NCBI GenBank assembly: GCA_900321605.1 | Contig: ONWR01000020.1 | Location: forward strand, 1 to 36,924 | DNA: 36,924 bases | Origin: an uncultured Bacteroidales bacterium | Lineage (GTDB): Bacteria; Bacteroidota; Bacteroidia; Bacteroidales; Paludibacteraceae | Reading direction: 5' to 3' | Part shown: piece after piece, positions 9,353 through 15,469 of the stretch | Layout: each line of letters opens with the position of its first letter | Numbering within the stretch: position 1 is the first letter of the stretch | The notes under the pieces: model-generated | Database searches by the model: none | What the model was told of the DNA's origin: nothing | What the model saw: the letters and a program-made list of their open reading frames with translations, nothing else | Program-made: the position numbers and the translations under genes

Positions 9353-9389
9353 AAGTCCTTCGTGTCTACCTATTCCACCATCGCGGCAT

Positions 9390-9407
9390 CGTTTGGCGCT
9401 CCAAACG
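9390..9407 (-). other. Perfect 7-bp hairpin in the tRNA-Leu 5' leader
   Basis: CGTTTGG and CCAAACG flank a four-base loop. It lies two bases upstream of the mature tRNA 5' end and about 20 bases downstream of the promoter. It may be a processing or stability element. The plus-strand loop CGCT is also found in the hairpin at 14253-14270. Confidence 0.6.
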
Positions 9408-9429
9408 GGGTAGATTTCAAAATCGGCTG

Positions 9430-9460
9430 CAAAGGTACAACAAAAATTTCACATATGCAA
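9430..9460 (-). promoter_or_regulatory. Bacteroidota-type promoter of tRNA-Leu
   Basis: Reverse strand: TTGCATATGT (9451-9460), then TACCTTTG (9430-9437), with 20 bases between TTG and the -7 element. It points at the tRNA gene 43 bases downstream. Confidence 0.8.
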
Positions 9461-9768
9461 GCATTCGGGTCATTTTTCGCTAAATAAAATGGAATTTTAT
9501 GTATTTTGTGCTGATATACCACCGCGTAAACTCCAAGACCGGTCTATTTAGCAGTCATTCCCGTTCGCATGTCGTTACCATTACGGACGTGTACGTACGG
9601 TTTGGGGTGTTTCTGAGAGGCGTTTGAATCTGTTTCCGCCTCCGTTCCGGGTTCGTGGAAGGTCCGTTAATGAATAAGGAATGAATAAGTAATATATAAG
9701 GAATAACTAAAGATTTAATCGATCTGTATTATATACATAGTATATAATACTATACAGAGATAAGTTAA
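9461..9768. other. Intergenic stretch without recognisable gene
   Basis: No convincing coding frame or RNA gene. The 3' part is AT-rich, with short repeats of the type GGAATGAATAAG / GGAATAACTAA (about 9660-9710) and an imperfect AT palindrome at 9724-9757 that begins CTGTAT and ends ATACAG. Confidence 0.5.
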
Positions 9769-9993
9769 TAAAAAAATGACATTGCACTATTTGCACTATT
9801 TGCACTTTGGAAGGGGAAAGTGCAGAAAGTGCAAAGCAAAAAAATGATGTGGCAGAAGTGGCAGAAATGGCAGAAAAGTGGGTGTTGAAGGATAATTTAT
9901 GCCACTTATGCCATTTATGCCAGTGCAAATTTTTATACAAGCGGCAAAATCGGAAGAGGATTTTTTATATCTGTCCAAAATTACCAAAAATGA
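9769..9993 (+). repeat. Modular triplet-palindrome element, copy 1
   Basis: Conserved ends flank palindromic cassettes made of about 9-bp-spaced cores. Cassette A (about 9783-9836) has three TGCAC units followed by two GTGCA units. Cassette C (about 9850-9924) has three TGGCA units, then three TGCCA units. The right flank, from GCAAATTTTTATAC to ACCAAAAATGA, is the same in the inverted copy at 35196-35493, whose cassette C carries a different core. Short open frames across it translate only as repeat strings and are not credible genes. Confidence 0.85.
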
Positions 9994-10167
9994 ATCAAAA
10001 AATATTAAACGGCGAATTGAACGAATTAAGCAAATTTTTCTATTTTCGGACTCGCGGTATTGGAATTTTACGGTCACATCCGCGATGCGAACGAGATGGT
10101 CGCCTAAATGGAAGGGAATTGAAAATATGTGATTATTAAGAATAAGATATTGAGCTAGTTTTAACAT
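9994..10167. other. AT-rich intergenic stretch after element copy 1
   Basis: Two CGAATT cores nine bases apart (about 10013-10030) echo the cassette spacing but lack an inverted partner. Open frames on both strands here have no recognisable motif, and I do not call a gene. Confidence 0.4.
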
Positions 10168-10200
10168 AAACAAGGACATTCGAACGAGTGCCCTTGTTTG
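10168..10200 (-). terminator. Hairpin downstream of the envelope operon
   Basis: AAACAAGG and CCTTGTTT flank an inner paired region with a few mismatches. It lies 28 bases beyond the last gene of the 10228-14001 operon. No strong U-tract follows. Confidence 0.55.
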
Positions 10201-10227
10201 TGTAAATAATTATTCTTTAATAGAGAT

Positions 10228-11064
10228 TTATTGTAACATAAAATTAACTGGTACAGTATATTTTACTCGTACAGGAGAACCTTTCTGCCTACCGGGATTC
10301 CACTTGGGCATCATTTTTATAAGCCGTAAAGCTTCTTTATCAAGAGATTTATCACCCGCAGAACGAACTATCTCCACTTCGGAAATAGAACCATCCTTTT
10401 CCACAACAAATTGACACATGGCCTTTCCTTGTATTCCGTTTTCTTGTGCGAGAGCAGGATATTTAATGTTTTCTGCTATATATCTGGATAAAGCTTGTAC
10501 GCCTCCCGGAAACTCAGGCATTTTCTCTACGACTGTATAAACAACGTCTCCGTCCTCTTCTCCAGCAGGAATAATACCTGATTCTGTATTATTGTCTTTC
10601 TCTCCACATCCCTCATACGCGTAATAAAACGAAGCTGGTTTTGAATAATCTATAGATGCTTTATTGTACGGTTCAATGGCAAAATTATCAATTTTCCATT
10701 TCCCTTCGTCTTTACTCATAACAACGCATACAGGAATAACATCTGAATATCCACAACTCACATATATAATATACGAATTATTCAATTTATTATTCCTAAC
10801 AACACCTTGTATTTTTAAGCATTCGTCTCCTATTCCAAAATCTTGATTATTTGTGAGAACCAAATAACCCCTGCATGAGGTATATTTGATAAAGCGTTTT
10901 GTCTCAAATAGTTCTTGACCACCCCATTGATTGATTTGATCTCTACTCGCAGTATAATATTTCATGAGAGTTACGATGCACTCATTTCCACTATCGGCAT
11001 ATGTTAGCAAAGGAAAACTGATTAATGACAACAGAATAATAAATGTGTGTGCAAACTTTTTCAT
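10228..11064 (-). CDS. Exported protein with C-terminal TonB domain
   Basis: A 278-residue protein. Residues 1-23 form a signal peptide (MKKFAHTFIILLSLISFPLL onward, ending TYA). Residues about 25-150 are an unrecognised domain, possibly DUF3828-like (GKWKIDNFAIEPY). A short linker precedes a TonB C-terminal domain at about 177-278 (MPEFPGGVQALSRYIAENIKYP, GIQGKAMCQFVVEKDGSI, SLDKEALRLIKMMPKWNPG, VPVNFML). Classical TonB has an N-terminal membrane anchor and a Pro-rich spacer, which are absent here, so energy transduction is doubtful. It is the last gene of a four-gene minus-strand operon, five bases after the preceding gene. Confidence 0.85.
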   Translation of the reverse strand: MKKFAHTFIILLSLISFPLLTYADSGNECIVTLMKYYTASRDQINQWGGQELFETKRFIKYTSCRGYLVLTNNQDFGIGDECLKIQGVVRNNKLNNSYIIYVSCGYSDVIPVCVVMSKDEGKWKIDNFAIEPYNKASIDYSKPASFYYAYEGCGEKDNNTESGIIPAGEEDGDVVYTVVEKMPEFPGGVQALSRYIAENIKYPALAQENGIQGKAMCQFVVEKDGSISEVEIVRSAGDKSLDKEALRLIKMMPKWNPGRQKGSPVRVKYTVPVNFMLQ

Positions 11065-11069
11065 AATAC

Positions 11070-11810
11070 TTATTTCTTTTTAAATTTTTTATCTTTTACA
11101 GCTTTATTATAGACAGATTCTGCATGTTCCTTAGCCTCATTAGTAAACTCGAAACTATATTCATCAGTACTAAATACATGCGAGTCATGGAGATTTTTTC
11201 GCAAATTAGTTTTGTATAAAGGCAAAATACTCTCTGCTAAATATTGATTGCCTTGCGCAATAGCCCTCGCTAAGATTCCGTCCAAAGTAGTGTTAAAACG
11301 AGACACAGATTTCATGTAGCGCTCATTACCTTTAATCACTTTCTTTACATCTGTTACGCCAACAATTGGTGTTCCATATATGCGGAAGTCTCCGATTAAA
11401 GTAACTACTCTATCCACATTTGCACGGCTGTCATCTGCCATTAGGTAATTTAGTTCTGCATTGAATAATTTTAAAGCATAAGGTTCGTATAATTCTTCCA
11501 TTTTATCCTCTTTGTTAATCCCTCCGTTTTGGATTGTTTTATATTGAACCTCTAATTTTTTATGCGCCTTGCGGAAATCTTGCTTTTCAATGGCCTTTTC
11601 AATCGCAGGAGAATAATCATGGTAGTGGTTATAATGAAAAAACATAACACCAATAACAATCAATGGATTTAATATGCAGAGACCAGCAGCAATCTCGCCA
11701 AAACATCCTATATCTTCTCCTTCTCTGATTTTATATATAAGGCTTACTATGGGAACACATAGCAATAATATTGTTAGCCACCATCCCCAACTAATATCTG
11801 TAATTTCCAT
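11070..11810 (-). CDS. Membrane protein of unknown function
   Basis: 246 residues; I do not recognise the family. Two hydrophobic segments near the N-terminus (about 9-26, WWLTILLLCVPIVSLIY, and 38-58, EIAAGLCILNPLIVIGVMFF) form a hairpin in the membrane. A mostly helical, charged soluble part follows, with a Lys-rich tail (VYNKAVKDKKFKKK). It lies 13 bases after the lipoprotein gene and five before the TonB-C gene. The helical part could be TPR-like (KQDFRKAHKKLEVQYKTI), but this is weak. Confidence 0.8.
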   Translation of the reverse strand: MEITDISWGWWLTILLLCVPIVSLIYKIREGEDIGCFGEIAAGLCILNPLIVIGVMFFHYNHYHDYSPAIEKAIEKQDFRKAHKKLEVQYKTIQNGGINKEDKMEELYEPYALKLFNAELNYLMADDSRANVDRVVTLIGDFRIYGTPIVGVTDVKKVIKGNERYMKSVSRFNTTLDGILARAIAQGNQYLAESILPLYKTNLRKNLHDSHVFSTDEYSFEFTNEAKEHAESVYNKAVKDKKFKKK

Positions 11811-11823
11811 AATGATTAAAATT

Positions 11824-12975
11824 TTATAAGAATAAGAAACCTAATAATTTTTCTATTCCAAATGTAATAATAGAAACAAACTTATCGCCAATAATACTTG
11901 TTTGTTCTGTTTCTTGGCGTGCTTGTTCCATTCTAACATCTGCTTCTGATTGTGCAATCAAAGCCTCCTGTGCTTTTAACTCGCTTTCTGCTCTGATTTT
12001 CTCTATGGCAAGTTGTTCTTCTTCCATATACATTTCATGCGCGCGTTGCGCATCTGCTATACTCTGTATGCGTTGAATATACTCGTTGAACGCTTTTTCG
12101 GCTTTTGCATAAACGGGAGCATTGAGCGGAATACTTACCATATATGCTCCAACCGTGGGGTTGTAACTACCCTCATTCTCTGCCATCGCAGAAAGCATTC
12201 GCTGATAATATTCATTACTTAGTTGGTTTAAGTAAAGATTATGCACTTCATCCAAATGTTTCTGTGCATATTCAAAACAAGTCTTTGCCTCCTCCGGAAT
12301 GGAAATAAGCATAGCATAAGCTTTTGCGTAATTTCCTATGCGCACATAATTGTTAATCTGTCCAATAACTGTTGATTTATGCGACTCATACCAATTGACT
12401 ATTTTCTGAGAAGATTGTTTGAGCATATTTTGTAGTCCATCATCTGATGCAACAGATTGCATAGCATTCAGCATAGCCATCGTTTCTGAATCGCCCACAC
12501 CCATTACGTCTTGTTGCGATGCGCCAAAAATCTCTCCAGAAGTAACATTTGCGACAAAGAAATTAACTTTGTAACGAATATATGTTTTTGCAGGAGCCGT
12601 TGCTGTAACTCCTTGTTCAAATGGAGTGACTTCTGCTGCAAGGACAAATGATGGATTTCCCCCATAACCGGCTATACCATTTTGCGAAGTAATTTGCAAC
12701 ATCCTTGCTGCTAATGTTTCAGCGGCTCCTTGTGGGAATGTTTCTGTTACTTTTGGTACCCAGATTGTAAGTTTTACGGCATTTTGGTATGATGCAGAAT
12801 CTAACAATCCTTTCATTTCTGCTTTCTTTTGTGCTATAGCAGCCTTACGTTGTTCATCGGTAATTGTGCTTTGTTTCTGCCGGGGCTGATATACTTTTCC
12901 TTGCTGAGGTTGGTTGCACGCGCATAGTATTAAACATGGTAATACAAATGCGAGAAAAATACGATTTACTTTCAT
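11824..12975 (-). CDS. Lipoprotein with CsgG/LPP20-like middle and long coiled coil
   Basis: A 383-residue probable lipoprotein: the signal peptide ends LILCAC, giving lipidation of a Cys near residue 20. The middle (about 70-200) has features seen in LPP20/CsgG-type envelope proteins, such as AAETLAARMLQITSQNGIA and GVGDSETMAMLNAMQSVA. This is a resemblance and not an assignment. Residues about 200-300 are helical. About 305-360 is a strong coiled coil rich in Glu, Ala and Gln (AESELKAQEALIAQSEADVR). A hydrophobic C-terminus follows (ITFGIEKLLGFLFL). It lies 15 bases after the upstream lipoprotein gene. Confidence 0.8.
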   Translation of the reverse strand: MKVNRIFLAFVLPCLILCACNQPQQGKVYQPRQKQSTITDEQRKAAIAQKKAEMKGLLDSASYQNAVKLTIWVPKVTETFPQGAAETLAARMLQITSQNGIAGYGGNPSFVLAAEVTPFEQGVTATAPAKTYIRYKVNFFVANVTSGEIFGASQQDVMGVGDSETMAMLNAMQSVASDDGLQNMLKQSSQKIVNWYESHKSTVIGQINNYVRIGNYAKAYAMLISIPEEAKTCFEYAQKHLDEVHNLYLNQLSNEYYQRMLSAMAENEGSYNPTVGAYMVSIPLNAPVYAKAEKAFNEYIQRIQSIADAQRAHEMYMEEEQLAIEKIRAESELKAQEALIAQSEADVRMEQARQETEQTSIIGDKFVSIITFGIEKLLGFLFL

Positions 12976-12990
12976 AATATATAGATTTTA

Positions 12991-14001
12991 TCACATTCCT
13001 TTAAGCATAATATGCACATCTCCTAATCCTTGAACCTTGTTGGTGCATTTTACACCACAATCTTTCTTCATTTCTTTTATCAATTCACGCGCCCAATTAT
13101 ACGCACTATTTTGCGTACCATCTGGACGAAGTGTTGATATGCGGACATTTGTAAAGTACAATTCATAATCTGTGTTGTTTTGCAACTTATAAGTACCTTT
13201 TTTTGTATGCGAATCCATGTAATCCATAATCCAGTCGCTATATGTGTCACCAGTAATACTTTCGCTAGATAAATTGAAAGAGAGTCCTTTCTTGACAGAG
13301 AAACGTACTGTGATTTCACGACCATGAACAACAATGTCTTTAAAGTATTCATTTATTTCGGGAAGAATACTCTTCATCTCTTTATGAATAGACTTGCTAA
13401 ATAATTCATTAAAATCACTACCAGTACAAGAATTTGTTTTTGTAGAAAAAGCTTTATTTGTATAAGAATCAAAAGCCGAGAGTGTATATGTTAACTTCTT
13501 AGAGAAATTAGGATCTGTAGCATTCATTTTGAAGTCATAATCCAACTCAATGATAATATCGGGCGATGCCGTTTGTAGCAATAATGTTTTGGCATCTTGT
13601 TCTACATCATCAGCAAGATTATGTGCTTGCTTATTTGATAAAGATTTAAGGGTTTGTTCCAAGTCGGTAAGCGGATATTGCATCTGAACAAATTCATTCT
13701 GAATAGCAGAAATTGCTACCTTATTATTCGGGTTGTCTAAAAGATATTTAGCGTAATCACGAACATAAACATTTGCTCCATTATTTGTTACTACTTGTAA
13801 CGCATCATACTGCTGAAGCAATTTGTCGCTTGGAATGACCATAATGGTTGGTTTAGCTTGTTCAATAACATTAACTACGGTATTATCTTCCTCTTCTGTA
13901 AGATTACCATAATTGGTTAGTTTACTTCCTTGTGTTTTTCCATTGCAACCTGCAAAGAGGATACATAATCCCATTAGTAGAATAATTTGATTTTTCATCA
14001 T
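12991..14001 (-). CDS. Lipoprotein, possible DUF6175 family
   Basis: A 336-residue lipoprotein and first gene of the operon. Signal peptide MMKNQIILLMGLCILFAGC gives a lipobox Cys at residue 19. AKPTIMVIPSDKLLQ (about 49-63) and the following pattern (LTDLEQTLKSLSN, SPDIIIELDYDF) recall the Bacteroidales DUF6175 family from memory; the biochemical role of that family is unknown to me. No enzymatic motif is seen. The start could be either of two adjacent Met codons. The leader upstream contains a long inverted-repeat RNA structure (14070-14243) and a consensus promoter at 14304-14334. Confidence 0.8.
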   Translation of the reverse strand: MMKNQIILLMGLCILFAGCNGKTQGSKLTNYGNLTEEEDNTVVNVIEQAKPTIMVIPSDKLLQQYDALQVVTNNGANVYVRDYAKYLLDNPNNKVAISAIQNEFVQMQYPLTDLEQTLKSLSNKQAHNLADDVEQDAKTLLLQTASPDIIIELDYDFKMNATDPNFSKKLTYTLSAFDSYTNKAFSTKTNSCTGSDFNELFSKSIHKEMKSILPEINEYFKDIVVHGREITVRFSVKKGLSFNLSSESITGDTYSDWIMDYMDSHTKKGTYKLQNNTDYELYFTNVRISTLRPDGTQNSAYNWARELIKEMKKDCGVKCTNKVQGLGDVHIMLKGM

Positions 14002-14069
14002 TAGATACCCTATAAGTACGGGCGCACTTTTAATATTATTTTTTGATGTTTTTATCCACTATATACATG

Positions 14070-14243
14070 AAAAACGTGAGGCTTGTTAGCTTCAATCTGG
14101 GTTCTTTAGGGTTCTGGACTACCTCTTTTATCCAAATATCCGAAACAAGGCTCACGTCAAAACGTGAGCAAAAGCCTTGTTCTTGGATAAAAGATTCTTT
14201 AGAATTGTCCAGATTTTAAAGAACCCAAGTTCTAAGCTGAATG
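14070..14243 (-). ncRNA. Long structured leader or small RNA with alternative hairpins
   Basis: Nested inverted repeats on the reverse strand: TAAAGAACCC region with GGGTTCTTTA; TCTGGAC/GTCCAGA; CTTTTATCCAA/TTGGATAAAAG; AACAAGGC/GCCTTGTT; CTCACG/CGTGAG. The segment ACGTGAGCCTTGTT (14144-14157) can pair with the upstream arm (14162-14181). With one mismatch it can instead pair with the downstream arm AACAAGCCTCACGT (14074-14087), which is followed by a run of T. This is the arrangement of an antiterminator and terminator. The promoter at 14304-14334 points into it and the four-gene operon follows. Alternatives are a 6S-like RNA or a palindromic mobile element. Confidence 0.55.
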
Positions 14244-14252
14244 CTTTATTAT

Positions 14253-14270
14253 AGCGCAACGCTTTGCGCT
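14253..14270. other. Small perfect hairpin AGCGCAA-CGCT-TTGCGCT
   Basis: A 7-bp stem with a four-base loop within the transcribed leader of the 10228-14001 operon. Confidence 0.6.
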
Positions 14271-14303
14271 TATTATTTTTCGGTTATAAAACCTTTGCGG
14301 CTG

Positions 14304-14334
14304 CAAAGGTACAACTTTTTTCTGATATATGCAA
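14304..14334 (-). promoter_or_regulatory. Bacteroidota-type promoter of the envelope operon
   Basis: Reverse strand: TTG (14332-14334), 20 bases, TACCTTTG (14304-14311). The -7 region lies in a perfect palindrome, ACCTTTGC-GGCT-GCAAAGGT (14291-14310). The leader to the first gene would be about 295 nt. Confidence 0.75.
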
Positions 14335-14365
14335 ATAAATCTCTCTTTTTTCCAACATCCACAAA

Positions 14366-14392
14366 AAAATCTGCACTTGGGATGCAGATTTT
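14366..14392 (-). terminator. Rho-independent terminator of the toxin-antitoxin operon
   Basis: On the reverse strand a 10-bp stem AAAATCTGCA / TGCAGATTTT with a 7-base loop is followed by further T residues. It lies 37 bases after the PIN gene stop. A degenerate copy is at about 15330-15357. Confidence 0.8.
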
Positions 14393-14429
14393 AAGGATTT
14401 CTCAATGTTTTGTATCCATGAGAGGATGA

Positions 14430-14834
14430 TTATATCAGTTTGATAAAATCAACTATCTTGATAATTTCTACTTTAGGCCAAGGAATAGTTTTTAATGGAT
14501 TGAAGTGTTTGTCATTCGTTACTATGTACTCGGCATCTGATGCTACTGCGCAATCAACGAACTTATTATCGTCCGAATCAGCCGGAAGTAACTCAAAATG
14601 AACATATGTATTTTGAAAAATAGTTGTTGAAAGATGCGCAATCGCATCAACAATATTGCGTGCGATCTCAGGAGTTGTTTTTAGAGCTAATACTTCTTCA
14701 TATTCCTCTAATATATCAGTATTGACGCACAGACAAATATGACCTTCCAAGACCTCAGTCCAAATCTTGTGAAATGGACTGCTGGAAGGCAATGCCTGCA
14801 ACAAACAATTGGTATCAAGAACGATGTACCGCAT
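14430..14834 (-). CDS. PIN-domain toxin (putative ribonuclease)
   Basis: A 134-residue PIN-domain protein, probably a metal-dependent RNase toxin of a type II toxin-antitoxin pair. Acidic residues expected for the active site are in VLDTNCLLQAL (Asp near residue 7), EEYEEVLAL (Glu near 44-47), DNKFVDCAVAS (Asp near 94-99) and VTNDKHF (Asp near 113). Length and motifs fit the PIN-family toxin group COG1569. Its first 20 bases overlap the end of the upstream antitoxin gene, as is usual for such pairs. A good terminator follows. Confidence 0.9.
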   Translation of the reverse strand: MRYIVLDTNCLLQALPSSSPFHKIWTEVLEGHICLCVNTDILEEYEEVLALKTTPEIARNIVDAIAHLSTTIFQNTYVHFELLPADSDDNKFVDCAVASDAEYIVTNDKHFNPLKTIPWPKVEIIKIVDFIKLI

Positions 14835-15045
14835 ATCGATAAGGAGTTCTCATTCGTTCGTTACCCCATTGTTCAATGGTCTGCTCATTGATAGTGCCCT
14901 TTTCCCACAAGGCATCAATTTGCTTTTGAGCCTTGTCTGCAAAATAGCGCGCAAGCATATTTCGGAAGTCCGTATATTCTCCTTCCGTTTGAATGCCTCT
15001 AACAAGATTTAGCACATCTAATTGTGCCATTTGCATGTAACTCAT
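14815..15045 (-). CDS. Antitoxin-like partner of the PIN toxin
   Basis: A 76-residue mainly helical protein preceding and overlapping the PIN gene by 20 bases. From position and size it is the likely antitoxin. Visible features are a central region TEGEYTDFRNMLARYFADKAQKQ and a C-terminal NEQTIEQWGNERMRTPYR, which could be the toxin-binding tail. I do not see a clear ribbon-helix-helix or AbrB motif, so the family is uncertain. The promoter at 15072-15102 lies 27 bases upstream of the start. Confidence 0.75.
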   Translation of the reverse strand: MSYMQMAQLDVLNLVRGIQTEGEYTDFRNMLARYFADKAQKQIDALWEKGTINEQTIEQWGNERMRTPYRYAVHRS

Positions 15046-15071
15046 AGTGATTTTTTGTTAAAAATTCGCTG

Positions 15072-15102
15072 CAAAGGTACAACTTTTTTTTGATATACGC
15101 AA
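15072..15102 (-). promoter_or_regulatory. Bacteroidota-type promoter of the toxin-antitoxin operon
   Basis: Reverse strand: TTG (15100-15102), 20 bases, TACCTTTG (15072-15079). Confidence 0.8.
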
Positions 15103-15114
15103 GAAAATTCGTTC

Positions 15115-15163
15115 TAAACTGCACAAAATCGGCACTTCTCATATTTTAAACTGCACAAAATCG
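15115..15163. repeat. Direct repeat of 17 bp
   Basis: TAAACTGCACAAAATCG occurs at 15115-15131 and again at 15147-15163, upstream of the toxin-antitoxin promoter. It could be an operator or simply repeat debris. Confidence 0.7.
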
Positions 15164-15265
15164 CTCAGTCCAACACAATAAATCCTGCTCAATAATAGGG
15201 ATTGGAATACTACTCTTGAAAAACATCTGCTAATAATTGCTGATTGAGAGAATGAAATTTTTGCA

Positions 15266-15346
15266 GTTGCAAAGGTACAACTTTTTTCTGAATTATGCAA
15301 ATAAATTTCTCTTTTTTCGGGCAGAGACAAAAAAATCTGCACTTAG
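15266..15346 (-). repeat. Second copy of a terminator-promoter unit (orphan promoter)
   Basis: About 80 bases closely match 14301-14382, in the same orientation. They include TACCTTTG (15270-15277) 20 bases after TTG (15298-15300), and the sequence up to AAAAAAATCTGCACTT. No gene on the minus strand lies directly downstream before the toxin-antitoxin promoter. The two copies bracket the toxin-antitoxin operon. Confidence 0.75.
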
Positions 15347-15400
15347 GAGCGGAATTTTTGATAAAATCCCAACAAAAACATCATAAAAATGCACGCGCGC

Positions 15401-15431
15401 TTGCATATGTGAGAAATTTTTTGTACCTTTG
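15401..15431 (+). promoter_or_regulatory. Bacteroidota-type promoter of the HD-lpx cluster
   Basis: TTGCATATGTGA at 15401 and TACCTTTG at 15424-15431, with 20 bases between. It is 38 bases upstream of the HD gene start. Confidence 0.8.
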
Positions 15432-15469
15432 CAGCGGATTTGTGTCCTATATAACAAACAAGACTATTC

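Larger units (their letters stand above)
8617..9387 (-). tRNA. tRNA-Leu (anticodon UAA), interrupted by a group I intron
   Basis: The exons are 9353-9387 and 8617-8667, together 86 nt. Spliced, they match the layout of E. coli tRNA-Leu(UAA). The acceptor GCCGCGA pairs with TCGCGGT (one G-U), the D arm reads GGTGGAATAGGTAGACAC, and the anticodon stem is AAGGA/TCCTT with loop C-U-UAA-A-A. There is a class II variable arm (GCCA-GTGA-TGGC) and a T arm GCCGG-TTCGACC-CCGGC. The discriminator is A; CCA is not encoded. The 685-nt interruption falls between U34 and A35, the position used by cyanobacterial and plastid tRNA-Leu(UAA) group I introns. Functional tRNA therefore needs splicing. Annotation tools that ignore introns would miss the gene. 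Confidence 0.93.

Noticed and set aside
9769-9993. Possible CRISPR array
   Set aside because: Repeat cores are five bases with 9-base spacing, form palindromes within a cassette, and there are no unique spacers or cas genes.
9707-10179. Several overlapping short open frames on both strands
   Set aside because: They translate repeat cassettes into three-residue strings (HKWHKW, AEVAEM) and show no conserved fold.
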